DNA from: Chryseobacterium bernardetii | GTDB taxonomy: Bacteria > Bacteroidota > Bacteroidia > Flavobacteriales > Weeksellaceae | DNA: 64,000 nucleotides | Reading direction: 5' to 3' | NCBI RefSeq assembly: GCF_003815975.1 | Contig: NZ_CP033932.1 | Span: 2,585,501-2,649,500, forward strand | In this document: piece by piece, positions 1 to 7,290 of the stretch | How positions within the stretch are numbered: position 1 is the stretch's first letter | How the letters are laid out: every line of letters begins with the position of its first letter | The notes under the pieces: generated by a model | Told to the model about the DNA's origin: nothing | Seen by the model: the letters and a program-made list of their open reading frames with translations, nothing else | Database searches by the model: none | Program-made: the position numbers and the translations under genes

Positions 1-1
1 A

Positions 2-205
2 ATTCCCATGGCAATCAATATCGGTAAAAAAACAAAAAAGATTGTTTGGCAGAATATCATCCTAGCATTTGTAGTGAAAGCAATTGTGCTTATTCTTGGA
101 GCTGGTGGTTTAGCAACCATGTGGGAAGCTGTTTTTGCTGATGTAGGAGTTTCACTTATTGCTATTCTGAATGCCGTAAGAATTCAGAAAATGAAATTTG
201 AATAA
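2..205 (+). CDS. Heavy-metal translocating P-type ATPase, C-terminal fragment (5' cut by window edge)
   Basis: The reading frame is open to the left edge, so this is only the last 67 codons of a longer gene. The residues match the end of P1B-type ATPases (ZntA/CadA/CopA type): a RKTxxIVWQNI-like segment, two closing membrane helices, and the family ending GLATMWEAVFADVG followed by LNAVRIQ. Such pumps export Zn/Cd/Co/Pb or Cu across the inner membrane. The metal-binding and ATPase domains are outside the window, so the metal cannot be assigned. The ATG at 8 is an internal methionine, not a start. Metal resistance genes follow downstream. Confidence 0.9.
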   Translation: MPMAINIGKKTKKIVWQNIILAFVVKAIVLILGAGGLATMWEAVFADVGVSLIAILNAVRIQKMKFE

Positions 206-377
206 TTACTTTTCAGATTTTTTTAAACATTGCAATTCAATAAATAAAATGAAGTTTTTAAAGCAACCTCCAATATCTAACTAATCTTTAAATCAATATA
301 ATTCTATTGTTTTTATTCCGGTTTTATATCGGAACATCAATAACTATGTTCGAAAATAACCACTGAATTAAATCAAA

Positions 378-1187
378 ATGCATATTCCCATGACAAATTT
401 TTTCAAAAAATATATGCTCATAATATTGATGCAGATTTGTTGTTTAGCCTCAGCACAAGACAGTCTGAAGTTAAATACTCTAGATTACTATGATTCTTTA
501 GAAGTATCTGATCTGAAACATCATCAATTAAGTTACAAGAAATTAATTATCCCGGCAAGCTTGATTACAGTCGGTGCCATCAGTTTTGTTGTTCCTGAGA
601 TGAAAGAAATAGATCGTGATGTTAGGGGAGAAGTGAATGAACATAATTTGTCCAATTCAAAACTGGATAATTATACACAGTACGTCCCTGCTGCAATGGT
701 GTATGCCTTGAATTTAGCAGGGATGAAGGGTAAACATAATTTTAAAGAAAGAACAATTATTTTTGCAACCAGCCAGGCTTTGACAGCGGCTATTGTACTT
801 CCAAGTAAGAAATTAATCGGAGAAGAGCGACCTGATAAATCCAATAATATGTCGTTTCCTTCGGGACATGCTGCTGTTGCCTTTTCGACTGCCCACTTTT
901 TATTCCGTGAATATAAGGACACCAATTACTGGCTTGGAATATCGGGATATTCATTTGCGGTTTTTACAAGTGTATACCGGGTAATCAATAACAAACATTG
1001 GGTAACTGATGTATTTGCAGGTGCTGGAGTTGGGATATTGTCAACAGAACTAGCTTATTGGTTATATCCCAAAATCAATTCTTTGTTTAACATCAGCAAG
1101 GGTAAGTCTGCTTCGATGATTTCGCCATTTTATCAAAAATTTGATAAAACGAATATGATGGGGCTAAACTATCAATTGTCCTTTTAA
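378..1187 (+). CDS. PAP2-family membrane phosphatase
   Basis: This 269-residue protein has an N-terminal signal or membrane segment (to about residue 26) and the three PAP2 phosphatase motifs: K144 to R151-P152 (KKLIGEERP), PSGH at 161-164, and SVYRVINNKHWVTD around 198-211 with the catalytic His207. Family members remove phosphate from lipid phosphates such as undecaprenyl pyrophosphate or phosphatidic acid, on the outer face of the inner membrane. The substrate here is unknown. A second in-frame ATG at 390 could be the real start. It sits between a P-type ATPase and a small membrane protein, a common arrangement at Bacteroidetes metal loci. Confidence 0.85.
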   Translation: MHIPMTNFFKKYMLIILMQICCLASAQDSLKLNTLDYYDSLEVSDLKHHQLSYKKLIIPASLITVGAISFVVPEMKEIDRDVRGEVNEHNLSNSKLDNYTQYVPAAMVYALNLAGMKGKHNFKERTIIFATSQALTAAIVLPSKKLIGEERPDKSNNMSFPSGHAAVAFSTAHFLFREYKDTNYWLGISGYSFAVFTSVYRVINNKHWVTDVFAGAGVGILSTELAYWLYPKINSLFNISKGKSASMISPFYQKFDKTNMMGLNYQLSF

Positions 1188-1197
1188 AAGTAATATA

Positions 1198-1392
1198 ATG
1201 AGTTTTAAAAGGACATTAAAAAGAAAAGCAATACGTAATAGTAAACATAGGGTTTCCTCAAAGGATATCTTTTATCTGATATGTTGTGCCCTTTTTTTTC
1301 TTTTGCTAATAATACATCAGACTTATAAATTTAGTGTTAAGTATACAAAAATTCATCCCAGACCATCTAACCATCAAACACACTCTAAATAG
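1198..1392 (+). CDS. Small basic single-pass membrane protein, unknown
   Basis: A 64-residue open frame starts 10 bp after the PAP2 stop codon, so it is probably cotranscribed. The first 23 residues are strongly basic (Lys/Arg-rich). One hydrophobic helix follows at about 25-41 (IFYLICCALFFLLLII), then a polar His/Pro/Ser tail. I do not recognise a family. The close spacing and the signal-anchor layout argue that it is real, but a chance frame cannot be excluded. Confidence 0.45.
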   Translation: MSFKRTLKRKAIRNSKHRVSSKDIFYLICCALFFLLLIIHQTYKFSVKYTKIHPRPSNHQTHSK

Positions 1393-1506
1393 TTAAAATA
1401 CAATGTATCATTTTCTGAATAATACTTAAGTATTCTCCAAACAATATTTTCCAAACAAAAATTCATTCAAACAACTTTTATTAACCTTTTATTTTTTAAC
1501 ATTAGC

Positions 1507-2586
1507 ATGAAAAAATTATTACTAAATCTTTTGACGGGCTTTGTATTTTGTACAATCTCTGCACAAGCACCAACGAATTATTATGACGGAACAGCAGGTC
1601 TTTCTGGAGCAACCCTAAAATCAAAACTTAAAACAATAATTACCAATGGGCACCAAGACAAAGGGTATGCAGGATTATTAAATGCATTTCAAACTACAGA
1701 CCGAGATTATTTTTATGAAAACGACGGAACTGTAATGGATATGTATTCAGAAAATCCACTTGGATCAGATCCATACAACTATAACCACGGTTCTAACCAG
1801 TGTGGTAATTACAGCAGTGAAGGAGATTGTTATAACAGGGAGCACGTAGTACCACAAAGCTTATTTAATCAAAACTTACCAATGAGATCTGATGTCCATT
1901 TTGTGACACCAACTGATGGCAAAGTAAACGGAATGCGATCAAATTACCCATTTGGAAAAGTAGGAACGGTTTCTTTTACTTCATTAAATGGCTCAAAATT
2001 AGGAAGTTCGGCTTCCGCAGGCTACGCAGGTACTGTTTTTGAACCAATAGATGAATTTAAGGGAGATATTGCAAGAATGATTTTATATTTTGTAACAAGA
2101 TATGAAACACAACTTTCTGGTTTCAGCAATGGAAACATTTTAGGCTCTGTGGCATTTCCAGGTCTTCAAACTTGGGAACTCAAACAATTACTTGCGTGGA
2201 ATGATGGAGATCCAGTCTCAGCTTTTGAAATAGCACGAAATAATGCAGCTTTCACATATCAGGGAAATAGGAATCCATATATAGACCGCCCTGAATTTGT
2301 TGCGCTGATTTGGGGAGCTTATATGGGTGTAGATGATGTTTCATCAATATCTAAAAATCTAACCATTGTTCCAAATCCAGTTAGAGGAAATGTCTTAAGA
2401 GTAACTGGCGAAAAAGATTTGAAAAAATTTAAAATTGCATTAATTATTAATTCTGCTGGACAAAATGTTCAAACAATTGAAAAACCATTTGAGAATGGGA
2501 ATACAGTTAATTTGAAAAATCTACCAAAAGGAGTTTATTTTCTTAAATTAGATAATAGCAATACAAAATTTATTATAGAAGATTAA
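1507..2586 (+). CDS. Secreted endonuclease I with type IX secretion sorting domain
   Basis: This 359-residue protein has a signal peptide ending near SAQA, an endonuclease I (EndA/NucM-type) domain with the catalytic motif NREHVVPQ (His113), and a C-terminal domain of about 75 residues. The tail starts at IVPNPV and ends GVYFLKLDNSNTKFIIED, the pattern of T9SS type A sorting domains. It is predicted to be a nonspecific DNA/RNA nuclease that is exported and released or anchored at the surface through the Bacteroidetes-specific type IX system, for nutrient scavenging or for clearing extracellular DNA. It is probably a single-gene unit. Confidence 0.9.
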   Translation: MKKLLLNLLTGFVFCTISAQAPTNYYDGTAGLSGATLKSKLKTIITNGHQDKGYAGLLNAFQTTDRDYFYENDGTVMDMYSENPLGSDPYNYNHGSNQCGNYSSEGDCYNREHVVPQSLFNQNLPMRSDVHFVTPTDGKVNGMRSNYPFGKVGTVSFTSLNGSKLGSSASAGYAGTVFEPIDEFKGDIARMILYFVTRYETQLSGFSNGNILGSVAFPGLQTWELKQLLAWNDGDPVSAFEIARNNAAFTYQGNRNPYIDRPEFVALIWGAYMGVDDVSSISKNLTIVPNPVRGNVLRVTGEKDLKKFKIALIINSAGQNVQTIEKPFENGNTVNLKNLPKGVYFLKLDNSNTKFIIED

Positions 2587-2924
2587 AAAAGCAAAAGGAA
2601 GTGTCCTAAAAGTCAGATAAACCTTCTGAGAATCAAATATTCATATACTCCTCCTGTATTGGGGCACAAATAAAACCAGCAAAAATTGAGGCTGTCCAAA
2701 CTTTTCGGACAGCCTCTTTGCTTTTTTAATCTAGTAATTAATTGTATGCGTCGCCAAAAAAAGTTTGGACAGAATTATACCTCCGTTTCTTACACTATAA
2801 AAATCTTCTATTACGATTACTCTGAGTAGAACTCTTTTAAAATTTTTGGAATATGACTATGTGTTAAATAAGATAAAAGTTCAAAAACCGAAATCCAGAT
2901 TAAATATTACAATAAAATTAGATT
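2587..2924. other. Intergenic region with an IS-end-like hairpin
   Basis: No gene is visible between the endonuclease stop and the palindrome/promoter at 2925-2970. The region holds one strong stem-loop at 2688-2716, described separately. The rest is AT-rich with no further structure that I can support. Confidence 0.5.
2688..2726 (+). terminator. Rho-independent terminator or remnant IS1182-type end
   Basis: Arms GAGGCTGTCC (2688-2697) and GGACAGCCTC (2707-2716) are perfectly complementary around a 9-nt loop and are followed by a T-rich run (TTTGCTTTTTT). The hairpin could end the endonuclease transcript. It also resembles the terminal hairpin of the IS1182-family element at 7291, which likewise begins GAGGCTGTC, so it may be a leftover IS end. 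Confidence 0.7.
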
Positions 2925-2970
2925 AATATAAACAAATTGTTAGATTAGTCTAACAATTTGTTTATATTTG
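2925..2970 (+). promoter_or_regulatory. Perfect 20-bp-arm palindrome over a Bacteroidetes-type promoter
   Basis: Arms 2925-2944 and 2949-2968 are exact reverse complements with a 4-nt spacer TTAG. The right arm overlaps a TATATTTG box (2963-2970) that fits the Bacteroidetes -7 consensus TAnnTTTG. A TTG at 2937-2939 could be the -33 element, although the 23-bp gap is long. The di-heme cytochrome start at 2985 lies just downstream. Long palindromes over a promoter usually bind a dimeric regulator, but which one is unknown. Confidence 0.6.
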
Positions 2971-2984
2971 AAAAAAAAATAATC

Positions 2985-4187
2985 GTGAGTAAAAGATATT
3001 TATCTGTTGTTGTACTTTGCTATCTTGTTTTTATTATCGTGCAGGCTTGTGATAACCTCCATCCGGAAGCAATAGACGAAGGCGAATTATTAGACGGTCC
3101 GATTGAGGGTTTGTCCTACGCTGAAAACCAGCAATTTTTGAAAGGAGATATTGCTTTTAATGATGAAATTTTCACAGTTGAAAAAGGGCTTGGGCCTACA
3201 TTTGTAGCAACAAGTTGCGGCAGTTGCCATGCCGGTGACGGAAAGGGCACGCCTTTTTCTACGCTGACTCGTTTTGGTCAGGTTGACGAAACGGGTAATT
3301 TATTTTTACATTTAGGTGGTCCCCAATTACAGAATAGAGCGATACCGGGTTATACTCCGGAGACAATTCCTTTCGGAGCGACATTTTCCAAATTTACTCC
3401 GCCTGCAAATACAGGATTGGGTTTTATTGAATTGGTGTCCGATACAGATATCTTGGCAATGGCTGATCCTTTTGATGCAGATAATGATGGGATTTCAGGA
3501 GTTCCAAATTACATAGTGCTTCCAGCATATCAAGCGCCATTTCCTTTTGCGATCCCAAAAGGAGGGAAGTATATCGGACGATTTGGTAAAAAAGCATCCA
3601 CATACAGTTTACATCAACAGACTGTTAATGCCTATAATCAAGATATGGGCATTGCTTCAACATTTAATCCTCAAGATGTTTATTCAGGAATGAACATTGA
3701 CCCAGAGGTCTCTGACAAAACCATTGCAGATGTCGTATTTTATCTGCGTACATTAAAAACGCCGATTCAACGAGATCCAGAAAACAATAGTGTTAAGCAG
3801 GGGCAGGCTCTATTTACCCAAATAAGTTGCATTAAATGCCATGTCTCGGAATTAAAAACTTCATCATCTTCAATTTCAGCATTATCAAATAAAAAGTTTT
3901 ACCCATACACAGATCTATTGCTTCATGATATGGGCAATGCTTTGGATGATGGATATACAGAAGGATCTGCAAAGACCTATGAATGGCGTACTCCTGCATT
4001 GTGGGGACTGGGTTTATCACCAAAATCACAAGGGGGGCAATATTCCCTAATGCATGATGGTAGAGCAAAAAGTATAGAGGAAGCTATACAACTGCATGGT
4101 GGAGAAGCTACAAATAGCAAAAATAAATACATGCAGTTATTATCTCAGGAGAAAGAAGCTATTATTAAATTTTTAAAATCATTATAA
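2985..4187 (+). CDS. Di-heme oxidoreductase (DUF1111/DHOR-type) lipoprotein
   Basis: A 400-residue protein if read from GTG 2985, preferred because the lipobox VQAC (Cys22) then falls at the normal distance. A TTG at 2958 would place the start inside the operator palindrome. Two c-type heme sites are visible: CGSCH (Cys78, Cys81, His82) and CIKCH (Cys282, Cys285, His286). The C-terminal half has the DUF1111 hallmark RTPALWGLGLS followed by LMHDGRA and HGGEA. It is predicted to be a lipid-anchored periplasmic electron-transfer protein. A Rieske protein and a porin follow 2 bp and -4 bp apart, so the three form one operon. The physiological substrate is unknown. Confidence 0.85.
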   Translation: MSKRYLSVVVLCYLVFIIVQACDNLHPEAIDEGELLDGPIEGLSYAENQQFLKGDIAFNDEIFTVEKGLGPTFVATSCGSCHAGDGKGTPFSTLTRFGQVDETGNLFLHLGGPQLQNRAIPGYTPETIPFGATFSKFTPPANTGLGFIELVSDTDILAMADPFDADNDGISGVPNYIVLPAYQAPFPFAIPKGGKYIGRFGKKASTYSLHQQTVNAYNQDMGIASTFNPQDVYSGMNIDPEVSDKTIADVVFYLRTLKTPIQRDPENNSVKQGQALFTQISCIKCHVSELKTSSSSISALSNKKFYPYTDLLLHDMGNALDDGYTEGSAKTYEWRTPALWGLGLSPKSQGGQYSLMHDGRAKSIEEAIQLHGGEATNSKNKYMQLLSQEKEAIIKFLKSL

Positions 4188-4189
4188 AA

Positions 4190-4636
4190 GTGGATAGACT
4201 TGAATTTATAAAAAAATGTGGTTTTGCCTGTTTGGGGATTACAGCACTTCCTATCGTTCTTTCAGGGTGTATAAGCAATAAAATAGTTGCTGGAACAATT
4301 GAAGAAGATTACATTATATTGCCTTTGGTAGATTTTGTGGAAGCAAAATATCCAGATAAAAAACGTTCTTATGTCATCATTCAAAATGATATCCTGAAAT
4401 ATCCTATCTGCGTATTTCGTTTTTCAGAAACCCAATACGAGGCATTATGGATGCAATGTAGCCATCAGGGAAGCCAATTGCAAGTGTTTGGAGACAAGCT
4501 CCAATGTCCTGCACACGGTAGCGAATTTACCAATAAAGGGCATGTACAAAACGGTCCTGCTGATAGGGCACTAAGAAAATTTCCGCTGTACATAGAATCC
4601 GATTTTTTGAAAATTTCTTTAAAGAAACCCGTATGA
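4190..4636 (+). CDS. Rieske [2Fe-2S] protein, lipoprotein-like
   Basis: This 148-residue protein starts at GTG 4190, 2 bp after the cytochrome stop. It has an N-terminal lipobox LSGC (Cys27) and the two Rieske cluster motifs C90-S-H92 and C106-P-A-H109, separated by 13 residues, ending in GSEF. It is expected to carry a [2Fe-2S] cluster with His ligands, giving a high redox potential in the periplasm. Adjacent to a di-heme protein it may form a small electron-transfer chain. It lacks the transmembrane/hinge architecture of bc1-complex Rieske subunits and is nearer to stand-alone Rieske proteins. Confidence 0.9.
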   Translation: MDRLEFIKKCGFACLGITALPIVLSGCISNKIVAGTIEEDYIILPLVDFVEAKYPDKKRSYVIIQNDILKYPICVFRFSETQYEALWMQCSHQGSQLQVFGDKLQCPAHGSEFTNKGHVQNGPADRALRKFPLYIESDFLKISLKKPV

Positions 4637-5853
4637 AAAAAATCCTCTACCTTACTGTATTTTTAATATTTCAAACAACCATAGCACAGGTCGATACTGA
4701 GCTATTAAAAAGAATTCCTATAGACAGCGCCCAATCTTTAAATATGGATGCTGTCTACACACGCCCTTTCTTAGGCCTAGGAAAAGTACCTGTCTCTATC
4801 GGAGGCTATGCAGAACTCAACTGGCAGCACATCAGTACCGACGGCGTATCAGAAGGACATCAATTTCAATTACGAAGAATGACACTTTTCGTATCTTCTT
4901 CAATTTCGTCCAAAATAAAATTTCTTAGTGAAATAGAATTGGAAGAAGGTGGTAAAGAGATTAATATTGAATTTGCTGCCATTGATGTGGAGCTTAATCC
5001 CCTGCTTAATTTGCGAGGAGGAATTATCATGAATCCAATTGGGGCTTTCAACCAAAATCATGATGGTCCGAAATGGGAATTTACTGATCGTCCTATATCA
5101 GCAACACAAATGTTGCCTGCAACATTTAGCAACGCCGGCTTTGGGTTATATGGAAAAATGTATAAAGCAGATTGGATGATTGGCTATGAAGCCTATCTTT
5201 CCGGAAATTTTGATAATTCAATTATTGATAATAGTCAGAACAAAACTTATTTGCCCGCTGCCAAAAGTAATCCCGAACGTTTTGAAGGAATCAATAGCGG
5301 CATCCCTCTTTTAACCGCCAAAATTGCTACAAGACATAAAAAAGCAGGAGAGATTGGAGTTTCTTATATGGGAGGTATTTACAATAAATTTCAGGATGAT
5401 GGTCTCCAGATCGATGATAAGAGAAGAGTAAGAGTATTTGCATTGGATTATAATAATACACTTCCAAATTTGGGAACTTTTATTACTGCGGAATGGGCAT
5501 GGGTAAAAGTAGATGTTCCTGAAACTTATACACAGCAATATGGGGATAGACAATATGGAGGATTTCTTGATATTGTGCAACCCATAGTTAAAAGAAAAAT
5601 TCTAGGTTGGGAAAAAGCCGTTGTTAATGTTGCATGCCGTTTTGAATATATAGACTGGAATGTAGGCCACTTTAGAGAAAATAACAACAAAATTGGAGAT
5701 GACCTATGGAGTGTAATGCCTGCAATTAGTTTAAGACCAAATGCACAGACTGTTTTTAGAATTAATTACAGATTTCAGAAACAAAGAGATGTTTTTGCAA
5801 ATCCTTCATCAACTACGACAGGCTTCAGTTTTGGAATTTCTACCTATTTTTAA
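4633..5853 (+). CDS. Outer-membrane porin, phosphate-selective porin O/P-like
   Basis: This 406-residue protein has a signal peptide ending ...TTIAQ. Its pattern is that of an OprO/OprP-type barrel: aromatic alternating strands, a GGYAELNW entry strand, FQLRRMTLF, and a terminal GFSFGISTYF ending in phenylalanine. Its ATG overlaps the Rieske stop (ATGA), so translation is coupled. The operon therefore encodes an outer-membrane channel together with two periplasmic redox lipoproteins. The transported ligand is not evident; the family annotation of phosphate selectivity should not be transferred without evidence. Confidence 0.8.
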   Translation: MKKILYLTVFLIFQTTIAQVDTELLKRIPIDSAQSLNMDAVYTRPFLGLGKVPVSIGGYAELNWQHISTDGVSEGHQFQLRRMTLFVSSSISSKIKFLSEIELEEGGKEINIEFAAIDVELNPLLNLRGGIIMNPIGAFNQNHDGPKWEFTDRPISATQMLPATFSNAGFGLYGKMYKADWMIGYEAYLSGNFDNSIIDNSQNKTYLPAAKSNPERFEGINSGIPLLTAKIATRHKKAGEIGVSYMGGIYNKFQDDGLQIDDKRRVRVFALDYNNTLPNLGTFITAEWAWVKVDVPETYTQQYGDRQYGGFLDIVQPIVKRKILGWEKAVVNVACRFEYIDWNVGHFRENNNKIGDDLWSVMPAISLRPNAQTVFRINYRFQKQRDVFANPSSTTTGFSFGISTYF

Positions 5854-5890
5854 TTTTTACTAAGAAATTGAAATATATATAGCTAAGCTG

Positions 5891-5919
5891 TTGAAAATAT
5901 ATTTTTATTTGTAAATTTG
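5891..5919 (+). promoter_or_regulatory. Putative Bacteroidetes promoter of the copper operon
   Basis: TTG (5891-5893), an 18-bp gap and TAAATTTG (5912-5919) match the Bacteroidetes -33/-7 consensus. It lies immediately upstream of the Cys-rich copper-locus gene. The predicted transcript start falls almost on the GTG at 5922, so either the leader is extremely short or translation starts slightly further in. Confidence 0.5.
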
Positions 5920-5921
5920 TT

Positions 5922-6314
5922 GTGTTGACAAATTTAAGAATATATACGAGTGTGATAACACTATTTTGTTTGGGTTTCTTTTTGATACCTATTCAAAGCT
6001 ATGCCTGTTCCAAAAAATCAACAAGCACTGAAAAAAAGTCCTGCTCAGAAGAAAAATCTGATAAATTGCACGACAAAGACAGTTGCAAGCACAAGTCAGA
6101 TAAAAAATGTAACGATGGTAACGACTGCGATGGCAATTGTAAACACAGCTCTTGCAGATGCAGTACTTCTTCATCTTTTGTCAGCTTATTAATACCAATT
6201 GATTTAAATATAACAGACCCTTTTGCTGAAAACAAAAAGCAAAAATTCGGGTTTGAACAAGCCTACTATTCTTTAGGCTACTCATCCATTTGGCAACCGC
6301 CTAAAATAAGCTAA
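5922..6314 (+). CDS. Cys/His-rich exported small protein of copper locus
   Basis: This 130-residue protein has a signal peptide (to about residue 29, ending QSYAC). A Lys/Cys/His/Asp-rich stretch follows with repeated CK, CxxxxDC and CxHxxC groupings, suited to binding soft metals. A conserved-looking tail ends GYSSIWQPPKIS. No named family is recognised. A broken relative with the same layout, including DIWHPPKF near its end, lies on the minus strand at 13495-13842. It heads the operon with an HMA/DUF3347 protein and a multicopper oxidase, so a role in periplasmic copper sequestration or sensing is inferred. Start is GTG; ATG is absent. Confidence 0.65.
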   Translation: MLTNLRIYTSVITLFCLGFFLIPIQSYACSKKSTSTEKKSCSEEKSDKLHDKDSCKHKSDKKCNDGNDCDGNCKHSSCRCSTSSSFVSLLIPIDLNITDPFAENKKQKFGFEQAYYSLGYSSIWQPPKIS

Positions 6315-6409
6315 AACGGAAGCTTTACAGCCAAAGTTATGTCTTGTCGAAAACCAAATCCGGTTTTCGCACCCCTTTTGTATTTCTAATTAAATTAAAA
6401 ATTTTCAAA

Positions 6410-7282
6410 ATGAAATCATTATCAAAAATAGTGATGGTAATTACCGTATTACTATCATCAATAAACAGTTTCGCACAAATCAAGAATGCGAAAACAGAAA
6501 CCGTAAAAATTTACGGCAATTGCGGTATGTGTAAAGCCACTATCGAAAAAGCAGGCAACTTGAACAAGATAGCCAGTGTAGAATGGAATAAAGACACTAA
6601 AATGGCTACACTCACTTATGATAGCGGTAAGACCAATCAGGACGAAATATTGAAACGTATCGCTTTGGCAGGCTATGACAGCGAGAAGTTTTTAGCTCCA
6701 GATGATGTGTATGCCAAACTTTCAGGATGTTGTCAATACAGCAGGGAATTAAAGCCGGTCGCAAAATCTAATGACGCAGGTATGGATATGAAAAATCAAC
6801 ACGCAAATCACAACGAAATGGCAACAACAAAAACTACCGATGCCCAAAATTTACCACAATTGAAAACTGTTTTTGACAATTATTTTTCAGTGAAAGATGC
6901 TTTGGTAAAAACTGATGCAGGCACTTCATCCACAAAAGCTGCCGATTTAGTGAAAGCCATCAAAGCGGTAGAAATGGCAAAACTTTCTACCAAGGAGCAT
7001 AGCGTTTGGATGAAAGTGATGAAAGACTTGACTGCAAATGCCGAAAAGATTGCTGCTTCAAAAAATGTTGCCCAACAAAGGGAAACATTCGTTTTGCTTT
7101 CTAATAATATGTATGAGTTGGCTAAGGTATCAAAGCAGGAGATTCCTGTATATTATCAGCATTGCCCAATGTATAATAACGGGAAAGGAGCAAATTGGCT
7201 GAGCAAGGAAGAAGCTGTTAAAAATCCATATTACGGTTCTCAAATGCTAACCTGTGGTAAGGTAGTAGAAATGATAAATTAA
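6410..7282 (+). CDS. Periplasmic copper-binding protein with HMA and DUF3347 domains
   Basis: Read from ATG 6410 (290 residues), because a clean signal peptide ending SFAQ begins there; the upstream frame to 6344 has no such signal. An N-terminal heavy-metal-associated domain carries the CxxC pair in GNCGMCKATIEKAG. After a Met/His-rich linker (MDMKNQHANHNEM) comes a DUF3347 domain with HCPMY and GANWLS and the ending YYGSQMLTCGKVVEMIN. It probably shuttles or stores copper in the periplasm, as in CusB-associated DUF3347 proteins. The operon partner oxidase now lies beyond an inserted IS element. Confidence 0.85.
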   Translation: MKSLSKIVMVITVLLSSINSFAQIKNAKTETVKIYGNCGMCKATIEKAGNLNKIASVEWNKDTKMATLTYDSGKTNQDEILKRIALAGYDSEKFLAPDDVYAKLSGCCQYSRELKPVAKSNDAGMDMKNQHANHNEMATTKTTDAQNLPQLKTVFDNYFSVKDALVKTDAGTSSTKAADLVKAIKAVEMAKLSTKEHSVWMKVMKDLTANAEKIAASKNVAQQRETFVLLSNNMYELAKVSKQEIPVYYQHCPMYNNGKGANWLSKEEAVKNPYYGSQMLTCGKVVEMIN

Positions 7283-7290
7283 AAACAAAG

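Noticed and set aside
2601..2622. Second IS end near the endonuclease gene
   Set aside because: GTGTCCTAAAAG resembles some IS tips but has no matching inverted partner and no transposase trace.
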